DNA from: Henckelia pumila
Lineage: Eukaryota > Streptophyta > Magnoliopsida > Lamiales > Gesneriaceae
Length of the DNA stretch: 64,000 nt
Direction of reading: 5' to 3'
Assembly: GCF_033568475.1 (NCBI RefSeq)
Contig: NC_133123.1
Coordinates: forward strand, 806,001 to 870,000
Both the position numbers and the translations under genes were made by a program. Shown here one piece after another: positions 49,788 through 62,588 of this stretch. The notes beneath the pieces were generated by a model that searched no databases, had not been told where the DNA came from, and saw only the letters and a list, made by a program, of their open reading frames with translations. Position 1 is the first letter of the stretch. Each line of letters begins with the position of its first letter.

Positions 49788-52700
49788 TTATGCTTATGAG
49801 GAAGGAAAATTTTGTGAGGCTTTTCACTCAAGCACTTCTGGTTGGAGATGCTGTGAATCTTGTGGAAAGGTAACCTAGCTTTAGGTTTTACCAAGATTTT
49901 TGTAGAAAATTCTCATTTTCTGTGTGTATAAGTTGAAATTCTTGTTTTCTTTTTCATAGAAATTTCTGAGAATGTGTAAATATTGAATGTCAAATCCTAA
50001 TTGCAGCAAATACATTGTGGTTGTATAGTGTCGTTCCATATGTTTGTACTCTTGGATGCTGGAGGAATAGAATGCCTAACGTGTGCAAGGAAAAGTTTTG
50101 TTTTGGTAAAAGTTATATGGTTCTTTATTTAGTGTCTTTTATTTCTCAAGATAGGATTATGTACACTTTTCGTGGTTGAATTTTATTATATCGATGGATG
50201 TTGCATAAAACCTTTGATAAATTGAAAAACCCAAAACAATCTTTAGTTATACCGGCCTTTTTGGAAAGCTGAAGTTTAATATAACCACTGGAGGAATATA
50301 TCACATGCTTCATCAAACTAGGTTGTTGTCTTTCATATCTTTTAGGTATTACGTTCAGGGACATAACCTTTTCATTCCCGTTCTTCCAGACTCCAAATCC
50401 AGCATGACCGCCACCTTCACAATTTGAAAGAAGGAAGGATTTCTCTGTGAAAGCATTGGGTTCCGTAGTTGGCTCGGGCCCAGTACCATGGAGACTTGCA
50501 CCCAGTTTGTTCAAGGAGTCTAATATCCAATCTGATGCACAGGCAAGAATGCCCTTCGAAATTGTCGAATTAGGTGGTATTGATTTGTTTGGCACTTCTG
50601 AGAGATTACCTGCTGCTTCACCAGAGAAAAAAGCGAGAATTTACCGATGAAAGATGTTTTAATGGAAAAGTTCAGAGTTGGCCCATTTGACACGTTTCAG
50701 AATGGGCATGCTGGTAACTATATTGGACTATCGAGAACTTCTCCTTTCCTGTCACTTCCTGATTTTGCATGAAAATTTTCTGCCACTCAGTTATGTTTTT
50801 GTCTTGCTGCAGCTCTTAATCCAAAAGAGCATCCATTTCTCTCCATAAATAATATCCAGCCAACAATATTTCCCAAAGATGATTCTTCAAATTTCAGTTT
50901 AACCACTGCGACTTCGTCCAAAACCGAACTAGATGATACTGGCCAGCTTTCTGCAGCTTTTTCAACACCGCAGACCCTTTCAATTCCAGTGGTCAAGCAG
51001 GTTGGCAGTCACTATCGAATGGATTCATGTGGTGAGACTCAGGTTCGTAATTGCAAGGTCCAAGGAGATGGTCGGAGCAGAAATCAGTTGCTTCCTCGGT
51101 GTCGACCCCAAATAACTGAGGAACTTCTACAAATTTCAAGCTAGTATCCTGTAGCGTGAGGGTTCGTGTTACATGTTTTGTTTCCCAAGAATAATCATCA
51201 CTAAATTCTTTAAGTCTAGTTTCTCTGTGGCATACCCTGCGATGCTTGCTTAAATTCCATTTGAATATTATTAGACAATTGTACTTGGTATTTCACCGAT
51301 CTTTCCCTTGATTTTGCCTTAATTTATCATTAGCTCAAAGTCAGTTATAACTCCATTGTTTGAGAAAACTTTAAGTGCTAGCGATGCTGGACGTATCGGC
51401 CGCCTAGTGCTGCCAAAAAAGTGTGCAGAGGTGAGCCCTTGTGTCTTATGTAGGAACCGTTCTGATAAAACTTACTTTTTGTTTTTCTCTGTTTTGCTAT
51501 TTGTAGTTGTATACACGCGTAAATGTTTGAATTCGCTTTGTGGTTTGATTTTTGAGTCAAGATAAGACGTGCTGGGGTGTCACAAAAACTCAGTGGATTC
51601 CTCTGAAGACGGCTATCAAGCTTAAACGTTGGCGTATAGGGACTTAGATATTAGAAATCAGACATATGATGCGTTATATGAGGAGATGATGTGTTATATG
51701 AGGAGTGCGCTTTCTTTTGTATCGTTAAATTCGTGTTGTGAGGTTTCTTTTTGACTGTCTGAATTGGTATCATCCCTGTAATGGCATCGCATAAACAAGG
51801 AAGACATTTGTCACTTGAGAGAAGAAATCCATCTTTCAATGCAGCTCCTGGCTTTCGTTTGTAATTTTTTCCCCTTAAATTGTTTCCCCGTAAACGAAAG
51901 CAAAGGGCAGGTCAAGACTAAGAATTTTTCATATTTTTTTTCATTTTTCGATTGTATGATAGCCTGTGACACTTTTAGCTTGATTTGATATGAGGTCATT
52001 GTGTTGCATCCCTTCACCTGGTATAACTGTCATTTCGATTTGTGAACGATCTTTCCTAGTTTTGAAAATTTGAGAACTGAAAGAAGGTGCTTCATTTGCT
52101 GTGAGACAGGCCTATTTTCCATCAATTGCTCTGCCAGAAGGTTTACCTTTGAAAGTATTGGATGTGAAGGGAAAGGAATGGGTATTTCAGTTTCGATTCT
52201 GGCCAAACAATAATAGCAGAATGTATGTCCTGGAAGGAATCACTCCCTGTATACAATCTTTAAGACTGCAGGCTGGTGATGTTGGTAATTAATTAGCACC
52301 ACTGTGTCTTGCATTTTGATCGAGCATATTATTTAATCTTTCCTTTGCTCATTTGCAAAATCATTCATGATATTTCTTGGCAGTAACATTTAGTAGGCTG
52401 GAACCTGAAGGAAAGTTGGTCATGGGTGGGAGAAAGTCTACAGGTATTCCATCACCAGATCAGGTTTATCCTTCAATCAAACAATTTGAAGTCTTAATTG
52501 AATATTCGTACCAAAATATATTTCATTGAAAATTTTAATCTTGTCACGAATAAAATAAACATAATTTAACCTAGATACATAAGTATTACTATTTTATTTA
52601 TTTATTATCTTTTAAAATATACTTGTCTACAATTTGGGGTTGTACATAATATGACATTTACAAAGATTTGAAAAAACTTCTGGGTATCTTGTTGTACGAG

Positions 52701-53222
52701 TATGCTTTCTGCATTGTGCAAACATATATTTATTTATTTGAGCTCTTTGATGGAGAAAGATCCACCTGTAATTTCATACCTAATTGTATTTTCGTATGCA
52801 TTCATACTAACTACATCAGTTAAAATATTGTTTATGTACATTCATCATTATTGTGTTCAGTTTTGCTTTTATGTTCAAAGGGAGATGGAGCTGTTGTAAA
52901 AGGAAATAATGCTTTTATGCCAGAGAACTGTCAAGCTAAAAATAAATGTGTGGAAGGGATTACAGTAAATGGTCACATGAAGGGTAAATAGCCTAGTAGC
53001 TTCCAGCCGATCAGCCACGTTTCTGAGGCAGATATAGGAAGCAACACTTCTGAATTACATGAAACTAAGCCTCCTTATAGCAGCAAGGGGAAGGGGAGCA
53101 TTTTGGTCTCAAAGTGTAAGCGCCTTAGAATTGAGAATGACATAGAGCTCAAGCTCAGCATGGATGAAGCTCAAGGATTGATGCGCCCACCTGCTAAAAT
53201 TGCCTTCAAAGATGGTGTATTA
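49788..53222 (+). pseudogene. Broken VAL/HSI2-type B3 repressor gene, intron-containing
   Basis: Exons recognised: 49788-49869 and 50007-50105 (zinc-finger module FCEAFHSSTSGWRCCESCGK, then HCGCIVSFHMFVLLDAGG and CLTCARKS), 50390 to about 50650 (SGPVPWRLAPSLF), about 50812-51150 (GDGRSRNQLLPRCRPQI), the B3 domain on 51334-51430, 52110-52284 and 52384-52463 ([54 protein letters not shown]), and 52881-53222. VAL proteins bind Sph/RY elements and recruit Polycomb to silence seed genes. Damage: the expected NPAWPPP reads with TGA for Trp near 50404, a frame problem lies near 50650, and a stop follows MKGK near 52990. The first exon and the entire C-terminal CW and EAR part are absent. Introns are kept, so it is not a processed copy. 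The gypsy LTR ends 84 bases before the first exon. Confidence 0.85.
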
Positions 53223-53225
53223 TAG

Positions 53226-56200
53226 GTGGAAAATGAATATGGTAATGTCGAATGGGCTTATGGAGTAGGCGGAGAGTTATATGTTGAAGGGGCTGCAGAA
53301 TTAGCTGTTGGCCTTAATACGTCTGTTCCTTGGGTAATGTGCTCGCAGGAAGATGCGCCTGATCCAATTGTAAGCGATCACATCACTTCTGTCTTTTATT
53401 ATTCCATGTAATGAACAGTTCATTCTGTGTTTTGAGGTTCTGTAGCTGAGCTTTTTAGCTTTGTTTAATTGAAGGAATAATGAAATATGCAGATAAACAC
53501 TTGCAATGGGTTTTATTGTGATCGATTTGTTCCCAATTCACCTTACAAACCAAAAATGTGGACTGAGAACTATGTTGGAACTTGGATGGTAACATGCTAC
53601 ACAATTCTGGCAAGAGAGTTAAATATATTGTGATCGATTTGTTCCCAACTAGGTAACATTGTTTGCCCTGAAGCTTAAGCTAGATTCAGTTGGAAGAGAG
53701 TTAAATATATTGGAGAAAAATGTGTTTTATCTTCAAGCACAAATCTGTTAAATTAGATGGTCTTTCCTTGGCAATCAATAATCCAATGTGTCATGTACAA
53801 TTTCCCTATAACATTCTTCTCCCTTTTAAAAATTTTCCCTATGGAGATGCGATCCATATAGAGATGCTAATTATTTTGTGGATTGCCGAATTATTGCATG
53901 TGGAAACTAGAAATCTTCATAATCCCAAAAGCTGACTATTTTATCTTCTATCAGGCACATATATACTACTATTTTATCTTCTATCAGGCACATATATACT
54001 TCAAGTCCTCCAATGACTGTGCAGCCTTTCTTGCCAATTATGGTAGCTCCACTAATGCAACTGTCACTTTCAATGGGAAATCTTACTTTCTACCAGCATG
54101 GTCTGTGAGCATTCTTCCAGGTTGTGAGAACGCCATATTTAACACAGCTAAGGTATCTCATCAGTCTCTCATGTACACATTACATTTTCTAATATGAAAT
54201 GGTAGAGGTCTAAAGTGAAAGGTATTGCAATGGCCTATCTCTCGTAATTTTGCATATGGAACTTGCTTGCCAGAATATTGATTTACGGTCAAGTCTTTGT
54301 CTGGCCATTTAAATTCCAATTATGAGTTTATGGTACCTTTACCATGAGATCACACAATCAGTTCAAGACATGATTTTTTGGTTTAAAGATAATCTATTAC
54401 GTGTTCTTGGTGCCTTCTGCCATGCATCGGATGTCATTTCGTAGTATTATACTTTCCTTTCTGTTCATTAACCAGAACCACAGAAATGTTGTTCCATGCA
54501 ATTTTCTAATTCTTTATCAACATGGGTGAAAGTTTATTAAGATAAGCTTTTGTGGACTTGGGAAGTTAACTTTCTGTCAACATCTCGGACTAGCACAAAT
54601 ATGTAAATGGTTATCTTGAAGTTAACTCCGCATTGAGTTTGAAATATTTAAGACTGTGAAACCACCTACATTGTGTCTGTGCAAGTTAGTGATTGAAATG
54701 TTAATAGAAGAAGTTGAGTCTGGTGACATTCTATTGACTTTAGTATCTTATGAAGATTATTCCTTGCATTTTTGGCATGGACAAAGGTTGTTTCTCAAAC
54801 AGCTCTTAATGGCGATGATTTTAACCGGAACCTCACCATGCATGACTTTTCGTTATCATCTTCATCTTGGAGTTGGTACAAAGAAAAGGTGGGCATTTGG
54901 GGAAATAATTCGTTTGGGGCAACCGGTCTACTGGAGCAAATAAATACAACAAAAGATATCAATGATTTTCTCTGGTATTCAAGGTAAATCGCTAGATTAT
55001 TCTTTTCCATTTTGAATGGCACAGTCTGCAAGTTTATAAGTAGAAAGGTTCATCAGTATTGAATTTACCTAGTTACCGAACAATTGTGTCAATATTCAAG
55101 AGATACCTACCTCTACATTCCATCACCATGAAATCTCTTTGTTTGTTTGTTTTTGTAAAGTTGTCTAGGTGGTAAAAAATCAGTACAATTATGAAGAAGA
55201 AATGAAGGTCCAATTTTAGTTTCTTACCTGTAAAAAGATCACAATCATTTGTGTGCGCAATTTTATGGCAGCATAAACTTGGATGCAAATATTACACAAA
55301 ATAAAACAAAAGAAGTAGGCTTGCTTATTGGGAGCTTGGGCCATGCAGCTCTTCTTTTTGTAAACAAAAGGCCAGTAGGTAAATCAAATGTTGATCGGTT
55401 GTACTTTTCAACTCTTGTTGTATTTGATAAATAGAGCTTTTTTTTATCTAGAGAAGATATTCCTATTTCTTTCCATTTTTATTTTTTCTTGTAACTTCAG
55501 ATCTGTGTAAGAGACTAGTTAGCAGCTACACCTCTGAACTGAATTGCAGCACACTGTGTAGTACCAGGAACCGATACTAGATTGATCTTTGAACTGCAAT
55601 ATAAATGATTGCCTACCAGGCCACACCAGTAATGTTAGAAGATATATTTCTTGTTCCTGGTAAAAAAAATTAAGCGTTGCAAAATGTTTGTCCTGTGGGC
55701 CAAATATCCTGATACTTTAACCAGTAAATAATCAGTTAGTGTGTTTTTCTAATCCAGATGGTCGAGGTGGTAGTTATTTTAACCTGTTAGTTGTGTATTT
55801 TGTGTCGAAATAGTAGCATCCTAATTGGATAACAATACAATCCGTATTCTTCCAGCATTCGGGTTTGGCAACCATGACGATGCCAGCTTCCTGCTGAGTG
55901 CAAAAGTTGACCTGATCAGTGGAAGCAACACATTAGACGTGTTGAGTATGATGATTGGTTTACAGGTATTTGATTATTCATTGGAAATCTTTTGCTATTT
56001 GAAAATCCTCAATATAAGTAAGTGAATTGAGGTTTATTACATGTTATAATGATTTGTCTTTCATCACACATATTCTCATCGTTGATCATATCCAAATTCA
56101 GAAATTACTCTGTTTGAAATATTGTTGTTCAGAATTATGGACCATGGTTTGATGTCCAAGGAGCGGGAATGTATTCAGTCATTGCCACTGATTCAGAAAT

Positions 56201-58025
56201 TTGGAAGGAGGACCTTTCTTCCACGCAGTGGACCTATCAGGTAACCACTCAAAGTTTAACAAGCTTTCGAAATATGCATCACAGAATGATGCATATTTAT
56301 GTCAAGTTTTTCTTCACTCTATACATCAAGCCCACCTAATCTATGTGGCTTTCAGTTTCGTAGTATTTCTTTTTTGTGGAAAAGTTTCGATGTTCAGCGT
56401 GGAAGTATTCCAGGTTGGACTTGAGGGCGAATTCCTTGGACTTCAAAATGTAACTATGGCCAATAGTTCGATATGGACTCATCATGGGAGTGCTGCACCA
56501 ATCAATCAAAGCTTGATATGGTACAAGGTAACAGCATTTCCATCTTACCTATTTTCTTTTGTGCTTCTCCCAATTGAATTTGACGCGGTATCCTCAGCAA
56601 ATGGGGTAAGCATTTAGAAACAACTCCCCGGACAACTTTAAACATAAACATTTTGTAGCTTGTCAAAAAGAAGCTGGTCTGAAAGAATGAGATTTCTCAG
56701 TGATTTGATCAAAAAGGCGAACCACGTCTGACTAACAATTAGGTTCCTTGTATTCTCTTGGTTGAATACTCATGCTTAGATCAGTACAATTGTGAAAACG
56801 CAAGAATTCAAGGATGAGTGTGGCTTAGAGGGTATGCCTGAAATTTCGTTATTTTGTTTCGTTTTATGGTTCTGTCCCACGAAAGAAAGATTAACAAAAA
56901 TAAATATCATGTTTGATTTGGCATTCAATGTCTGATTCTCAGACCACATTCTTCGCTCCGGAAGGAAAGGGTCCTGTGTCATTGAATCTTGCTGGCATGG
57001 GGAAGGGTCAAGCATGGGTGAACGGTCTGAGCGTAGGGCGATATTGGTCTTCTTATCTCTCGCCATCAACTGGATGTTCAGAGAATTGTGACTACAGAGG
57101 AACTTATGATGCATCCAAATGTCTAAAGAAGTGTGGTCAACCTGCCCAAACATTGTATGTACAAGTATAAATCTTCTGTTTCAAGTGTTCGTATACTTAA
57201 AATTGGAGCTTTAATTTAGATGAGGTTCCCTAAGAAATCAACTGTACTGCGTACATTCCTTTGGAATACAGGTATCACGTGCCACGCTCTTGGCTACAAT
57301 CTGGTGAGAATTTGCTGGTCATTCATGAAGAACTCGGCGGTGACCCTTCCACGATCTCGTTTTTAACTCAGAAGGGTCAAGTAATATGTGGCCGTGTGTC
57401 GGAGGATGATCTTCCACCGGCAGATACAAGGGACCAAAGTCTGGGCTTTGTATCCAGAACCCCACAACTTCGACTGGCCTGTGAACCGGGATGGCACATT
57501 GTCTCGATTCTTTTTGCCAGCTTCGGAAACACTGAAGGAAAATGTGGAGCTGTCATACCAATGTGTCATCAAATGTGCACCAGGTAATGTCACACATTTC
57601 AGCTTACATGGAGAATATTTAATGTTAGCCCCTGATTTATTGATAATTGTGGCCGGATTAGATTCGGTATAGCTCCTCAGTAAGTTGTTAAAATATAATG
57701 GAAGCAGTCTTCTGCACAATCGATAAGGAAAACAGCTAAAACTCGAGGCGCATTGATTTTAAAGTTCTACAATGTTGTTTGATGAGACAATCAAAAAGCT
57801 ACATGTTGCAACTTAATTTTCCCTTTTTTTTAAAAAAAAAAATGGTTTGTTGCATTTGAATGATGAGTTGTGAATTCAAAAAATAATTACCGACAAATTC
57901 GAGTTATTCCACAGGTCTGTACTGGCAAGCAGGGATGTTCAATTCCTGTCTCCACAGCTAATCTTGGAGTTGCGTGTCCAAATATGGTGAAAATTTTGAC
58001 AGTTGAAGCTCTATACATGGCTTGA
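53226..58025 (+). pseudogene. Truncated GH35 beta-galactosidase gene, intron-containing
   Basis: Recognised exons begin with VENEYGNVEWAYGVGG (53226-53369) and [12 protein letters not shown] to WTENYVG (53493 to about 53589). Later exons hold the sandwich domains (CAAFLANYGSSTNATVTFNG near 54018; WSWYKEKVGIWGNNSFG near 54862; GSLGHAALLFVNKRPVG near 55331; FGNHDDASFLLSAKVD near 55865; [19 protein letters not shown] near 56970; YHVPRSWLQSGENLLV near 57273) and a C-terminal lectin-like tail (PQLRLACEPGWHIVSILFASFG, CSIPVSTANLG) ending at TGA 58023-58025. Plant enzymes of this family remove galactose from cell-wall polymers. The signal peptide and about the first 180 residues are missing, and the exons between WTENYVG and the sandwich domains are also gone. 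The two catalytic Glu positions (NEYG, TENY) survive, but the barrel is incomplete. The frame starts at the exact end of the VAL remnant. Confidence 0.85.
53935..54000 (+). repeat. 33-bp tandem duplication over a beta-galactosidase splice acceptor
   Basis: Two direct copies (53935-53967 and 53968-54000) of a unit containing TTCTATCAG followed by GCACATATATACT. The CAG is the presumed 3-prime splice site of the exon beginning AHIY, so the acceptor is doubled 33 bases apart, which keeps the reading phase. Confidence 0.9.
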
Positions 58026-58296
58026 GACGGCTGATACATCAAATGTTTGCTTGACAGCTTGAATTATATGATTTATTGTTCCTTTAAAAAAGTCTGTTGT
58101 ATTTTCAATATTCAAAAAAGAAATGAACGGTTCAAAATTCTTGTTCAACAGTAGTGACATTCACATTTCAGACAAACTATAACTGGACTCGTACACACCA
58201 TAGTATTTGAGGAGCCACCTTTAACTTCATCATTATTTTGCGTATGACTGATTTGGAAAACCCACTAAAACACCGTAAGGATGAGAACCTCTGACT

Positions 58297-60289
58297 TTAC
58301 TGAACAACGAGGAGAATCTTTCCTATATGCTTGCTGCTTTCAAGTAACTGGTGCGCCTCAACAGCTTCTTCAAATGGAAAGGACTTGTACACAACCGGTT
58401 TTATCTTGCCTGATGCAATCGCTGGCCAGACATTTTTCTCCGCCACACTCACAATATTAGCTTTGTTTTCTGGGCTCCTGTCACGCAAGCCAGCAGCTGC
58501 AAACAAAATTGACACGATGTTAAATTACTAAGTTAAAATTTGCGCTTCACCCTTAAGACCATCAAGATTCATCCTTTTTCCATAAGAAGAATGGGGGACT
58601 GTCATGCATATGATCCTAGTCGGAACATACTGTGGTGGATATAGTAAATAAATCTGACGAAGACTTGAGCATGTTACCCTGCACTGTAAGTCGTTTTACG
58701 AGCAAACTTGAAAGGTTTACTTCTGTTAGTGATCCACCCATAAACCCTATTATGAATAGCCTTCCATCATAATTTAGACTTTCTAGGTTCCTCTGCAGAT
58801 ATAGACCCCCGATGTTAATCAAGTATAACATCAACACCTGCAATTGAAAACTCGCAAGTTAGATTTTATGACCTGAGCAGAAAGAAGAGATATACGTGTG
58901 GATGAATAAACAAGAGACATATATATTTGACCTTTCCCGCCAGTTTCTTCCTTCACTCGTACAACAAAGTCCTCTGTCTTGTAGTTGATGCAGACATCAG
59001 CTCCTAGGTCCTTGCAAGCAGCAATTTTTTTCTCGCTTCCTGAATAGCAGCATCAACAAAGCCATAAGTGGTACAATAGACAGCATCATTGTACAAGATT
59101 GATGGAGATGAATTAGGTAGAGCACCTGCAGTAATGAAAACTTTGATACCAAGGTGTTTGGCTAGTTGTATTGCAAATGTACAAATTCCACTGGAGCCTC
59201 CATGTATCTGAAATTATTTGCTAATATTTAGCTTACAGAAATGATTTTGCCAAGTACACATTTTTTTCAGAAGAAAACTTCATAGTTTCTTTGTTTATGT
59301 TCCACAGACGACCTTTGTCTCTCTATCTTTTTGACGCATTTATAACTAATCGTCAAACAATGGTAATCTGATCATAGCAGTTATAACCATGGAGATCAGA
59401 ACTTCACATTGTGAAACAATTGTAGCTTCTAGAAGGATTACAAGCATCCCACGATCACAAAACTACAGTGGTAAAACCAAAACACACGAATGATGAATAG
59501 AATTTGTAGATATTGAGCCAGCTATCTTGAAAAGTTTATGAACAACAAAATCTTAAAAATAGGTCACTACTTTTCCCAATTACAATACAAACTTTGAGTA
59601 GCATATCTCATTGATCAAATATAACAATCATTATGGATGGCCTATCAAATATAAAACAAGCAATCAAACTTACCAGGAAAGTTTCCCCTTTGGTTAGGCG
59701 GCTCATCATGAAGACCGTGGACCAAACAGTGCAAGATACCTCAGGAAAACCAGCAGCATCATGCAGAGAAACACCAGGCGGGACAGGAAGAACTTGTCCA
59801 GCGGGAACAGCAACTTTCTCAGCGTACCCCCCTCCACCAACAAGAGCACATACCTGTATAAACACACCCTTGAATCGCACCTCAAAACTTCAATATTATC
59901 TGATCAAGAAACAAATTCCTGTCTTGAAACTTCTTTGCTTACCCAGAGTGTTGCATGCCAAGTTCTACAGGACAAGGTTCAAACTTTTGGGTAATCAAGT
60001 TTCAATGTTTATATTTGGCATCTTACAAATGCGAAACCGATAACAGGAATTTCAACACAATAAATCCATTCTTCATAAACCCATCATATATTTCGCCAAT
60101 AAACGTTGGATATGGACTGTCACCCTTAGGCGGAGGATGATTGCCCTGCCGCTGAAGGGTGTCAGCTCTGTTGACTGCGGTGGCTGCGATTCTTATCAAA
60201 ACTTCATCGTCTTTTATTTTTGGGTCTTCAACTTCTTGTAACTGTAGCACTTCTGGGCCACCGTCTCTAGTGATCACTATCGCCTTCAT
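58297..60289 (-). pseudogene. Broken PIG3-like quinone oxidoreductase gene (zeta-crystallin family)
   Basis: Exons on minus: first exon from ATG 60289 (MKAIVITRDGGPEVLQL to PPPKGDSPYP), 59849-59674 (GGGGYAEKVAVPAGQVLPVP), 59207-59126 (HGGSSGICTFAIQLAKHLG, the NADPH-binding turn), 59039-58932 (ACKDLGADVCINYKTEDF), 58837-58688 (RNLESLNYDGRLFIIGFMGG) and 58496-58297 (NVWPAIASGKIKPVVYKSFP to the stop). The family reduces quinones with NADPH. Damage: the exon that should follow SPYP (ECSGTIEAVG region) is not found, and one extra base near 58817 changes frame after VDVILD and creates a stop. The order and phase of the other exons are normal. If the extra base were a sequencing error, the lost exon would still make the gene defective. 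Confidence 0.82.
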
Positions 60290-62580
60290 CTTCTTCGTTT
60301 CTCTTCTTTCTCTGAGGTGTCGGTGTTTGGGGATTGAATCGTGAATTTAAGTTTGGGAGACAATTTTTTTTTTTTTTATAACATTTATAGTTTATTTGTG
60401 ATCAATTATACGTCTAAATTGAATTAAAGATGATTACATGTCAAAGATTTTGAAACTCATACATGTGAAGATAAATATAGCCAATTATGTCAATAAATAC
60501 ATATTCCAATTATTTTTTTCGTTAACGGGTTGTTATATTTTTGTATCATTATTATTACTTATTAGATGTTTTGACTTTATTTGTCTTTTTCAATATTTTA
60601 AACATTTTCAATCTTAGACGTCTATGTTATGTTATTCATCAATTATATTTTCTTTTTATTAGTTTTTACATGATTATGTTGAATCTTCCATTTTAGTAAT
60701 TGACCTCAAAATAATTATTATAGTATCTTAACATAAATTTGAATTTTTCTCTATTCAATAAATAATGAGATAATCAAAAGAGGCAACTCCAAAAAAAAAA
60801 ATTTCTTAAAGCCTATTTCAATTAAAAATCATTCTTCATGTCAGTGAATCTTTAGTGTCAATCTCCTAGGTTTAATTTTTTTAGTTTAAATAATTTACAT
60901 CAAAATATTAAAATACTCTTACTTTCTCACGTACTTTGCACATAAACTCCTTTTCTTCTTAATATGCTCAAAGAAATAAAATTCATTCTCATACTAAATG
61001 TAACTCATTCTCATATCAATCCAATTTTAAAAAATTTATTAGCTACTCATTGAAGTAATATTGAACAATAATTTAGCTTCAAATTAAGTACTTATAAATA
61101 ATTATGGTACTCTAAAATCTAAATTAAGTACTTATCAATAATTATATATTATTATTCAATAATTTAATTGTCTTAATTAATTATTATTTGACTCCAAACA
61201 ACCGTTATTGATATCTCAATTACATCTTACTACTATCCAATTTGATCTAATTAATGCCCATTATTGCAACTTTTTGTACATATTGTACTAATTAAATCTT
61301 GTATGATTTTGTGAAACAAGAAATATACTATCTAGTTAATTAGTCTCGCGTCTTATTGCTTACCATGTTGTGTTTGTAATGCTCGATTTCTCCAATATTG
61401 TTATTTATCATTTCCCCCAAATTATATAGTTTGTCACATGTCTTTATACCGGTCATCTATATTTAGTGTACTCAATAATTATTATCTAATAAAGATGAAC
61501 TATTACTCAATAACATTTAATTAATGTCTGATATATAGAACTTAATTAGTGTAATAGTAACCAGAATATGATATGGGACACCCAATTTCTCGTATGCACA
61601 AAATAATTAATAAAAAAATTATCCGAAAATACCAAAAGATGGAATATCAAACATCAATGAAAATATAGAAAACTAAAAAATTTGAAGGATACAAAAAGTA
61701 AATACACAATTGGATTCTTATTCATGTTTTTATAATAGAAATTAGATTTTTGGAATAATGGTTTTGGGTATTTTTTTTTATTTTTTTAATAACATAAAGT
61801 AAATATATTTTTTCATGACGTTGAAATCACCGGTCACTAACCCGTAACCTCCTCACTGCATACTAGATAAGCCATCGATTAACGCAATAGCTTGTAAACT
61901 AGTTCACTGATGTAGTTGGTAAGGAATAGCTCGTTCGTTAAGAAACACTACATGAGTAAACTGCATTCTTATTATTAGTAAACTGCATTCTTATGCGACA
62001 TGCTCGTTCGATAAGTTGTGTGTTGGTAAGGAGAATTGAACTCCTGAACAAAATGTTGAGGGCTAAATAAATTTATTATTAGTAACATAAATAAAGTGTG
62101 GTCACTGCAGCTTGTTACTTGTCTCGATTTGGGTGAGACTCGAGACTATGCTATATGTGAAGTTTTATTTTCGGATTCGGAACTATTAAATTTCTAAGAT
62201 TTAATATTGAAATAATACGAGTGATTTTTTTTACTACAAAATACTTACGTAACAGCTCATTTAAAAAAATTATAGGATCTATCAGTATTTTTTTATTTTA
62301 CAGTTTGTACGAACAATCGAACCTACCAAAAATTCTAGTATGCAATGTGACATATATTTACTCATCCGATTCTATTAGCCGCGAAGGTTTAAACCCGGAC
62401 AATTGCGATGGACAAACCTCTGTCTAAAATAAAAATTTTCCTTTCTTTTAAGGGCAACTTACAAATCACTCCCCAAAGCCAAACTTAACTTTGTGTTTAC
62501 TCCCTAGTTGTTTAAAATTTGTTTCAACTCCCTATTGCTTAAATTGTTCCAAAAATGCCCTTGTTCTTAATTTAATAATT
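60290..62580. other. AT-rich gene-free stretch
   Basis: About 2.3 kb with no supportable gene. The first part is the upstream flank of the oxidoreductase remnant. The rest is very AT-rich with TAAT-type runs. A short near-direct repeat of TAGTAAACTGCATTCTTAT occurs near 61956-61995. Confidence 0.5.
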
Positions 62581-62588
62581 ATCTTAAT

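Noticed and set aside
50146-50595. A 149-codon minus-strand open frame opposite the VAL remnant
   Set aside because: The + strand of the same bases encodes recognisable VAL exon sequence (SGPVPWRLAPSLF). The minus frame has no family match and is taken as a shadow.
54656-54943. 95-codon frame in the beta-galactosidase remnant
   Set aside because: It overlaps the real exon (WSWYKEKVGIWG) in another frame and has no independent support.
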